Source: Gammaproteobacteria bacterium
GTDB lineage: Bacteria > Pseudomonadota > Gammaproteobacteria > UBA6429 > Thiohalophilaceae
Direction: 5' to 3'
Length of the DNA stretch: 7,472 nt
Assembly (NCBI GenBank): GCA_029882235.1
Contig: JAOULB010000096.1
Location: 1-7,472, forward strand
The position numbers were made by a program, and so were the translations under genes. Positions 1-5,749 of this stretch are shown here, one piece after another (positions within the stretch are counted from its first letter, which is position 1; every line of letters begins with the position of its first letter). Below the pieces are notes generated by a model, which was not told the origin of the DNA, did no database searches, and saw nothing but the letters and a program-made list of their open reading frames with translations.

Positions 1-21
1 ATGATATGGCCATTTTTATGC

Positions 22-51
22 CTAAAAACAGCAAAAAATTGGCTGTTTTAG
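22..51 (-). terminator. Possible weak terminator hairpin after the operon
   Basis: An inverted repeat pairs AAAACAGC (25-32) with GCTGTTTT (42-49) around a 9-base loop. It can be extended by two pairs (22-23 with 50-51) if one A is bulged. On the minus strand the 3' arm reads GCTGTTTTTAG, so a run of five T follows a short GC core, about 65 bases after the thioesterase stop. The repeat is nearly symmetric and could work in either direction. Only four of the base pairs form the GC-containing core (CAGC/GCTG) and the T run is partly in the stem, so a true intrinsic terminator is uncertain. Confidence 0.4.
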
Positions 52-116
52 CTCAAAATTTCATTTTTTTCAGTAAAGGCTGGTTTTCAATAATCAGTCA
101 AATGTCGATTTTGAGG

Positions 117-509
117 CTAAGGTGATTTAACGGGCCGGGGTTTTCGATCCTGGTCGATCGCGACATAGGTGAGGAGGGCATGGGCCACTTTAATACACTC
201 ATAGTGAGTTTGGTGCCGCTCAGAAAAGGCTTCGACGGATACCTGAATTGATGTGGTGCCGATTTTTTTTATTTCAGTAAATATACTTAGAATATCTCCG
301 ACAAGCACTGGCTTAATAAACTCAAATTCATTGACGGCAACAGTGACAACGCGACCATTAGCTTCACCAAAGGCGGCAACACTACCCGCTATATCGACCT
401 GTGACATCAGCCAGCCACCAAATATGTCGCCCATCGCATTTGTATCCGCCGGCATGGCCATAACACGAATGGTTACCTGACTATCTTTTGGTAGCGAGTT
501 CGTCTCCAT
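117..509 (-). CDS. yciA: Acyl-CoA thioesterase, YciA-type hotdog protein
   Basis: Small cytoplasmic hydrolase (130 residues) that splits acyl-CoA into free acid and CoA. It is a single hotdog domain, about the full length of YciA. The N-terminal stretch AMPADTNAMGDIFGGWLMSQ (18-37) is nearly the same as in E. coli YciA and Haemophilus HI0827. D39, in SQVD, corresponds to the active-site Asp44 of HI0827 by my alignment from memory. GRVVTVAVNEFEFIKPVLVGD (52-72) and TYVAIDQDRKPRPV (114-127) also match the family. ATG at 509-507 is preferred because the conserved match extends upstream of the internal Met codons. The gene begins on the base after the synthetase stop codon, with no clear Shine-Dalgarno, so its translation is probably coupled to the synthetase. 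In this operon it may free CoA or drain acyl-CoAs that stall the cycle; that role is inferred. It is the last gene in the cluster. Confidence 0.93.
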   Translation of the reverse strand: METNSLPKDSQVTIRVMAMPADTNAMGDIFGGWLMSQVDIAGSVAAFGEANGRVVTVAVNEFEFIKPVLVGDILSIFTEIKKIGTTSIQVSVEAFSERHQTHYECIKVAHALLTYVAIDQDRKPRPVKSP

Positions 510-2306
510 TTAGTGGCCGGAGTAGAGCTGCTCGACTTCGGTAGCAAACTTTTCCAGAATTTTGTTACGCTTCAGGCTCATCTTGGGCGTAATTAAACCT
601 TCTTCAATGCTCCAGGGTTCGAGCATACAATGCACTTTCGGAATTTTAGCATAGCCAGGGAAACCACCAAGCTGTGCGGCAACGCGGCTAACTATTTTTG
701 CTGATGCAACTTCGTTATTAAGTTGGCCTGCATCATCAGAAGGTAATTTTAATTCTTCAGTTAATTCTTTCCAGTGATCAGCATTAAGCACAAGCAAAGC
801 GGTGAGATAGGGTTTGCCTTCGCCGATCACCATCACTTGTTCGAATAATGAATCATTGGCAATGGCCATCTCGATATCCGTGGGCGGTACTTTCTCGCCA
901 TTGGCGAGCACAATAATTTCTTTGATTCGCCCAGTGATATAGATATGTTCTCTATCGATTCGGGCAATGTCTCCGGTATGTAACCAGCCATCGGCATCAA
1001 TGGTTTCTTTTGTGGCCTGTTCATTTTCCCAGTAACCGAGCATGACATTATCACCCTTAACTAATAACTCATCCCGATCGCCCAGTTTAACCTGCACGCC
1101 GGGAAGTACTTTGCCGACACTGGCTGGTTCGTTATCATCAAGTCGATTTGTACAGACAATAGGGCTAGCCTCAGTCATACCATACCCCTGACTAATATCA
1201 AGTCCCAAACCGATAAATGTTTGCGCAATATCAAATGTTAATGGTGCACCACCGCTTATCGCCAGACGCATGTTGCCACCGAGTTTAGCCATAATTTTTT
1301 TGGCGACCAGGAGATTTAAAATTGGCCATAACAGCAATTTCGGATGAAAAGAAGCCTTTCTCTGACTGACCTGATAACGATGCCAGCCTACATCAACTGT
1401 TTTGGCAAATAATTTTTGCGCAATAGGTGATTTTTTTGCGAGCTGATCTTTTATTTTATTTCGAACGCGCTCAAAAATGCGCGGCACGGTAACCAACACA
1501 GTAGGGCGAATGGTTGTCAAATCTTCTGCCAGCTGTTCAATCGAACGCGCATAACTAGTTGTTGCGCCGGCGATCATCGCCATGTAATAACCTGCAGTGC
1601 GTTCAAACATATGTGATAAAGGTAAGAAAGATAAAAACTGATCAGTGGTATAAAATGTGTCACACTGACTTGCTGCATAAGCATTTGAAAGTATATTCAA
1701 ATGACTGAGCATGACGCCTTTTGGTCGACCTGTTGTGCCTGAGGTATAGACAATGCTGGCCAGTGCCTGTTTATCAATGGTTGGTTGTTCAAGTGCTGGC
1801 GCTGTATCGGGTAGCCAGTCATCAGCGGTTTTCAGTCGTGCTTCATCTGAACCCTGAATACTATTAATACTTACAAACCGTTTAACGCTTCCAAATTGAC
1901 CAATGGATTGTTTCAAACCGTCCCATTGTTCCTGTGTTTCGAAAACAATGAGTTTGATATCTGCGTTTTGTGCGATATAGCCAATATTATCAGCGCGATC
2001 ATTGGTATAAAGTGGAACGACGACAAGCCCTAACACAAGCGCGGCCTGCTCAAACTTAACCCAGTTAGGGCAGTTGCGCATCATGATGGCAACGCGATCG
2101 CCATACTCAAGGTTTTCTGATTTTAATGCAGCTTTCCAACGAGCGATTTCGGTTGCCATATCTTTCCAGCTTAAATCAACCCAGGCACTTTGTTTTGAGT
2201 CAAACTGTCGATAAGCGATGCTATTTGGAGAACGCTGTGCACGTTTGTAAAATAAGCCAGGTAAGCTAACGGCTTCTTCTGCTGTTATTGTATCTATGTT
2301 AGCCAT
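510..2306 (-). CDS. Long-chain fatty acid--CoA ligase, FadD15/COG1022 type
   Basis: ATP-dependent acyl-CoA synthetase of 598 residues that activates free fatty acids in two steps (acyl-AMP, then acyl-CoA), feeding the pathway encoded upstream. It belongs to the AMP-binding (ANL) superfamily. The phosphate-binding loop is YTSGTTGRPKG (187-197). SGGAPL (351-356) and GYGMTEASP (374-382) form the core nucleotide site, DGWLHTGD (439-446) contains the ribose-binding Asp, and the hinge and A8 region is ITGRIKEIIVLANGEKVPP (457-475). The C-terminal motif LITPKMSLKRNKI (571-583) probably supplies the adenylation Lys, most likely K579. Length, the LPLSHMFERTAGYY segment and the SLKRNKI ending fit the COG1022 family (FadD15, eukaryotic long-chain synthetases) better than the 561-residue E. 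coli FadD, so I give no fadD symbol. ATG start at 2306-2304 follows a strong Shine-Dalgarno. Its TAA stop directly abuts the ATG of the thioesterase gene. Exact chain-length preference cannot be read from sequence. Confidence 0.93.
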   Translation of the reverse strand: MANIDTITAEEAVSLPGLFYKRAQRSPNSIAYRQFDSKQSAWVDLSWKDMATEIARWKAALKSENLEYGDRVAIMMRNCPNWVKFEQAALVLGLVVVPLYTNDRADNIGYIAQNADIKLIVFETQEQWDGLKQSIGQFGSVKRFVSINSIQGSDEARLKTADDWLPDTAPALEQPTIDKQALASIVYTSGTTGRPKGVMLSHLNILSNAYAASQCDTFYTTDQFLSFLPLSHMFERTAGYYMAMIAGATTSYARSIEQLAEDLTTIRPTVLVTVPRIFERVRNKIKDQLAKKSPIAQKLFAKTVDVGWHRYQVSQRKASFHPKLLLWPILNLLVAKKIMAKLGGNMRLAISGGAPLTFDIAQTFIGLGLDISQGYGMTEASPIVCTNRLDDNEPASVGKVLPGVQVKLGDRDELLVKGDNVMLGYWENEQATKETIDADGWLHTGDIARIDREHIYITGRIKEIIVLANGEKVPPTDIEMAIANDSLFEQVMVIGEGKPYLTALLVLNADHWKELTEELKLPSDDAGQLNNEVASAKIVSRVAAQLGGFPGYAKIPKVHCMLEPWSIEEGLITPKMSLKRNKILEKFATEVEQLYSGH

Positions 2307-2312
2307 GTCTTT

Positions 2313-2320
2313 TCCTCCCT
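2313..2320 (-). promoter_or_regulatory. Strong ribosome binding site for the acyl-CoA synthetase
   Basis: AGGGAGGA on the minus strand ends 6 bases before the ATG at 2306. It is the strongest Shine-Dalgarno in the window and sits in the widest gap between genes (18 bases). It supports the assigned start of the synthetase. Confidence 0.8.
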
Positions 2321-2324
2321 AAAA

Positions 2325-4352
2325 TTATATTTGTTGCCACCCTTGGTCTGCCTTAAATCTCGGCCCGTGTCGGTGTTCCAGTTGTTCTAATAATTTTACC
2401 ACCTGATCCTTTCCTCTTGATTCGATGTAGTGGAAAGGTCCACCCCTAAATGGGGCAAAGCCCGTACCAAAAATTATACCTGCATCGGCAAGATCAGCAT
2501 CATCGACTACTTTATCACGTAAACAGGCTACAGCTTCATTGATAAAACGTAATATTAAACGTTCCTGAATATCGGTTGGTGGTTTGTAGCCTTTAGGTAC
2601 AGCAGGTTTTACTGGTTTACCATCCTTAAATGTATAAAAACCCCGTCCAGATTTTTTACCCAGCCGGCCTTTTTCAACCATTTTGCGTAAGCGATCAGGT
2701 ACTGAGATATCCATATGTTCGGATAAAATTTCTGCAACTTTTAAACATATATCAAGCCCAACCGTATCCGCCAGTTCAATTGGGCCCATGGGCATACCAA
2801 ATTCCAGGGCTTCGTCATCAATAACTTTCAGCGGTATTTTTTCGTCGGCAAGGATGACGGCTTCGATTAAATAAGGCATTAACACACGATTCACTAAAAA
2901 GCCCGGTGTACTGGTGACGGGTAAGGGTAGGCGATCGATACGCCGGGTAAATGCAGCCGCATTTTTTAAAACCTGATCGTCGGTTTTTTTGCTGTGCACA
3001 ATTTCGACCAGTGGCATCATTGCGACAGGGTTAAAGAAATGCAGGCCAACAAGGCGTTCAGGTTTCTTAAGTATTGTATTTAATTCATCAAGTGGGATGC
3101 TGGATGTGTTTGTTGCAATAATGGCGTCTTTTTTAAGCTTGGGTTCGATTTCAGAAAACAAATTGCGTTTGACTTCTGGATCTTCGAAAATGGCCTCAAT
3201 GATGATATCGGCGCGTACCAGACCATCACCTTTGATATCAGGCACCAGGCGATCAAGTGCAGCTGTGATTGAGCGACGATCTTTAAGTTTCTTTGTATAG
3301 AGTTTATTTGCGCGTTGTAGAACCTTTGACAGTGTTTCCATTTGCCTGTCTTGCAGGGTAACTTTAAACCCTCGGAGTGCGCACCAGATAGCAATATCGC
3401 CACCCATAACACCACCACCAATGACGTGTACATGCGTGGGCTTATAGTCTTCCGTGCGTCCCAGCGATTTTAGTCGTTCATTCAGCAAGAACACACGAAT
3501 TAGATTTTGGGCTGTTTTGCCAATAATCAACTCAGCGATGGAATTGATTTCCTCTTCCAGCATAAACTCCGGATCGTCATAACAGCGTACCCAGAGATCA
3601 ATAATGGCATAGGGAGCAGGGTAATGAGCACGCATCGCCTTTTTGGCAACTTGCTTGCTCATATATTTTGCAATCCAGGGACGGACCTGATTATGATTTA
3701 AAATCTTGTTCCAGAAGGGTAACTTAAAGGGTTTGGGTGGTTTAGCGATAATACTACGCGCAGCATTAATATGATGTCGTTTTGGCGTTGCAAAATTAAC
3801 CAGACCGATCTTTTTGGCTGCTTTCGCAGACAGACTGCGGCCTGTCAACATGGCATTGAGTCCATTAATTACACCAACCTGTCTAATCATGCGTACCGTG
3901 CCACCAAATCCTGGGTGGATGCCAAGGCGGACCTCGGGTAAACCTAGACGGGTTGAGAGTTCGGTATCGGCCACGCGATAACGACAGGCCAGCGCCAACT
4001 CAAGTCCACCACCGAGACAGAAGCCGTGGATTAGCGCGACGGTCGGACAGCGTAAGGATTCAATAGCATTAAAAACACGGTGGCCACGTTGTATGGCTTC
4101 GAGCGCCTGTTCTTTGGTTTCAATATGGGTGAATTCATGTACATCAGCACCAGCGATAAAGCCGCTGTCTTTATCCGAAAGAAAAACGACACCCTTTGGT
4201 GATGCTTTAGTAACTTCCGTGATAATGGCATCAAGTTCTTCTAGTACCTCGCTAGAGAGCACATTGGCAACACTGTCTGCTTTGTCGAGATGTAACCAGA
4301 TGATGCCTTCATCATCCGATTCAACTTTCCAGTTTTTATAATTATTGCTCAT
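2325..4352 (-). CDS. fadJ: Fused enoyl-CoA hydratase / 3-hydroxyacyl-CoA dehydrogenase, FadJ/FadB-like
   Basis: Multifunctional alpha subunit of 675 residues, carrying out hydration of trans-2-enoyl-CoA and NAD-dependent oxidation of 3-hydroxyacyl-CoA. Residues about 10-200 are a crotonase domain: SGFIAGADVHEF forms part of the oxyanion region, and E118 (in LGGGLELALACR) and E140 (in LGLPEVRLGIHPGFGGT) match the two catalytic glutamates of FadB. After a helical linker, the NAD-binding Rossmann domain begins at about 307 (VIGGGVMGGDIA, GxGxxG at 312-317). The dehydrogenase His is H438 in GLHFFNPVAMMPLVEIV, with its partner E450; their spacing of 12 equals that in E. coli FadB. Two C-terminal dehydrogenase domains follow (PGFLVNRVLMPYL; GFAPFRGGPFHYIES). 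It is somewhat shorter than E. coli FadJ (714) or FadB (729), with no missing active-site element. ATG start at 4352-4350, 9 bases after the thiolase stop. Choosing fadJ over fadB rests on the FadI-like partner and is tentative. Confidence 0.93.
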   Translation of the reverse strand: MSNNYKNWKVESDDEGIIWLHLDKADSVANVLSSEVLEELDAIITEVTKASPKGVVFLSDKDSGFIAGADVHEFTHIETKEQALEAIQRGHRVFNAIESLRCPTVALIHGFCLGGGLELALACRYRVADTELSTRLGLPEVRLGIHPGFGGTVRMIRQVGVINGLNAMLTGRSLSAKAAKKIGLVNFATPKRHHINAARSIIAKPPKPFKLPFWNKILNHNQVRPWIAKYMSKQVAKKAMRAHYPAPYAIIDLWVRCYDDPEFMLEEEINSIAELIIGKTAQNLIRVFLLNERLKSLGRTEDYKPTHVHVIGGGVMGGDIAIWCALRGFKVTLQDRQMETLSKVLQRANKLYTKKLKDRRSITAALDRLVPDIKGDGLVRADIIIEAIFEDPEVKRNLFSEIEPKLKKDAIIATNTSSIPLDELNTILKKPERLVGLHFFNPVAMMPLVEIVHSKKTDDQVLKNAAAFTRRIDRLPLPVTSTPGFLVNRVLMPYLIEAVILADEKIPLKVIDDEALEFGMPMGPIELADTVGLDICLKVAEILSEHMDISVPDRLRKMVEKGRLGKKSGRGFYTFKDGKPVKPAVPKGYKPPTDIQERLILRFINEAVACLRDKVVDDADLADAGIIFGTGFAPFRGGPFHYIESRGKDQVVKLLEQLEHRHGPRFKADQGWQQI

Positions 4353-4361
4353 AGTTTTGGA

Positions 4362-5747
4362 TTATCCTCTTTCCACCAGCATGGCGCCACCCTGGCCACC
4401 ACCAATACACAAACTGGCCATGCCGCGTTTTGCTTTATTGCGCTCAAGAACATGTAATAGATGAAGAACAATACGTGCTCCGCTGGCACCAACAGGGTGG
4501 CCAATGCTGACACCACCGCCATCTACATTAAGATGTGTCTGATCTAATGATCCCAGTGTCTCACTCAATCCTAATTCTTTTGCGCAGTACTCTTTGTCCT
4601 CCCACGCAGCAAGACAGGAAAGAACTTGTGCGGCAAAGGCTTCGTTAATTTCCCAGTAATCAATATCTTTTAGCGCGAGTGAATTCCGCTGCAAAATAGG
4701 TGTTACCGCATGAACAGGCCCTAAGCCCATTTGTGCAGGCTCGAGCCCAGCCCAATGCGTATCGATGATTTTACCCATCACCGGTAGATTATATTTTTTA
4801 ACAGCATCGGCACTGGCCAGAATTAACATTGCGGCGCCATCTGTAATCTGCGCACTATTTCCTGCCGTGACATTGCCAAAAGGTTTATCAAACACCGGTT
4901 TTAATTTGGCGAGTTTCTCAACACTTGAGTCGCGACGCAAACCATCATCTTCGGCGTAGTGATGTCCTTTGCTATCGTAAATGGGTTCAATCTCATCGAG
5001 ATGACCTTCATCCTGTCCTTTGGCAAGTTTTTGATGGCTGGCTACGGCAAACTCATCCATCTGTTGGCGATTTATGCCAAAACGATGTGCAATATTCTCA
5101 GCTGTTTGTCCCATAGAGAGACCCACAACGGGATCAGTGAGTCCGCGCAATAAACCAATAATTGGGACAAAAAACTTTGGTCTTAATTGAGTGAGTGCCT
5201 TGAGCTTTTGTTGCCACGAACGTGCGCCCATCCAGGCTCCAAGCCAGCCGACCATTGAGTTATTTAATAACACAGGTGCATGGCTCATTGATTCAACTCC
5301 ACCAGCGAGAACAATATCAGAACGGCCCATAGCGATCTGCATGGCTGCACAGTCAAGTGCCTGCAAACCTGATGCACAATTGCGTTGTACCGTCCAGGCA
5401 GGGACATGCTTGCCACAGCCTAAACGTAAGGCAATGACGCGAGCGATGTTGGCTTCATCCGGGCCTGGCATGACACAGCCAACAATGACTTCATCAATGT
5501 CAGTCGGTTCAAACGAAAGACGGGAGAGTAGAGGTCTTGCGCAGCCTACAGCAAGATCCGCAGCAGGGAAGGGGCCCGGTTTGCCTTTGGCTTTTAAAAA
5601 TGGGGTACGACTGCCATCAACAATAAACACCTCGCGACCAGTGCCTAAAGAACTGGTGGATTTGCTTTCTGTTGTTTTTTCCTGTGGCTCGCTTGTCGTA
5701 CTTGATGATGTCTTTTTTTTGCTTGTTGTTTTTTTACTCACTGCCAC
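4362..5747 (-). CDS. fadI: Acetyl-CoA C-acyltransferase (thiolase), FadI-like
   Basis: Thiolase of 461 residues that cleaves 3-ketoacyl-CoA with CoA to acetyl-CoA and a shortened acyl-CoA, ending the cycle. The nucleophilic Cys is C124 in VQRNCASGLQA. The other catalytic motifs are NEAFA (368-372), the His in GGGVSIGHPVGASGAR (H417) and the C-terminal Cys in CIGGGQGGA (C447). Residues about 155-208 form a hydrophobic, partly basic insert (NNSMVGWLGAWMG, then PKFFVPIIGLLRGL). It resembles the membrane-associating loop region of FadI and mitochondrial trifunctional-protein beta subunits; that role is inferred. The first ~37 residues are a Lys/Ser/Thr-rich tail before the conserved fold begins at REVFIVDGSRTPF. 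The start is GTG at 5747-5745, with AAGGAG eight bases upstream; a second in-frame GTG two codons on is too far from that site. Its place next to the hydratase/dehydrogenase gene suggests the two proteins form a complex. Thiolase is secure; the fadI rather than fadA symbol is less so. Confidence 0.92.
   Translation of the reverse strand: MAVSKKTTSKKKTSSSTTSEPQEKTTESKSTSSLGTGREVFIVDGSRTPFLKAKGKPGPFPAADLAVGCARPLLSRLSFEPTDIDEVIVGCVMPGPDEANIARVIALRLGCGKHVPAWTVQRNCASGLQALDCAAMQIAMGRSDIVLAGGVESMSHAPVLLNNSMVGWLGAWMGARSWQQKLKALTQLRPKFFVPIIGLLRGLTDPVVGLSMGQTAENIAHRFGINRQQMDEFAVASHQKLAKGQDEGHLDEIEPIYDSKGHHYAEDDGLRRDSSVEKLAKLKPVFDKPFGNVTAGNSAQITDGAAMLILASADAVKKYNLPVMGKIIDTHWAGLEPAQMGLGPVHAVTPILQRNSLALKDIDYWEINEAFAAQVLSCLAAWEDKEYCAKELGLSETLGSLDQTHLNVDGGGVSIGHPVGASGARIVLHLLHVLERNKAKRGMASLCIGGGQGGAMLVERG
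4365..4370 (-). promoter_or_regulatory. Ribosome binding site for the hydratase/dehydrogenase gene
   Basis: AGAGGA on the minus strand lies within the final codons of the thiolase, directly before its TAA. The distance to the ATG at 4352 is 12 bases, longer than ideal. This suggests moderate initiation helped by ribosomes ending on the thiolase gene. Confidence 0.55.
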
Positions 5748-5749
5748 GT

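Noticed and set aside
1..116. Possible promoter or small RNA in the non-coding left end
   Set aside because: The stretch is AT-rich, but I could not find a convincing -35/-10 pair with proper spacing or a structured RNA beyond the one small hairpin.
253..480. A 75-codon plus-strand frame opposite the thioesterase gene
   Set aside because: Antisense to the conserved YciA region; no independent support.
2989..3300. A 103-codon plus-strand frame opposite the dehydrogenase domain
   Set aside because: Ser-rich antisense shadow of a well-supported gene, with no family resemblance.
3080..3433. A 117-codon minus-strand frame inside the hydratase/dehydrogenase gene
   Set aside because: It overlaps the Rossmann domain coding sequence in another frame and has no recognisable domain.
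5637..5747. Thiolase N-terminal tail as a secretion or organelle-targeting peptide
   Set aside because: It has many Lys, Ser and Thr residues but no hydrophobic core and no cleavage motif, and beta-oxidation thiolases are cytoplasmic in bacteria.
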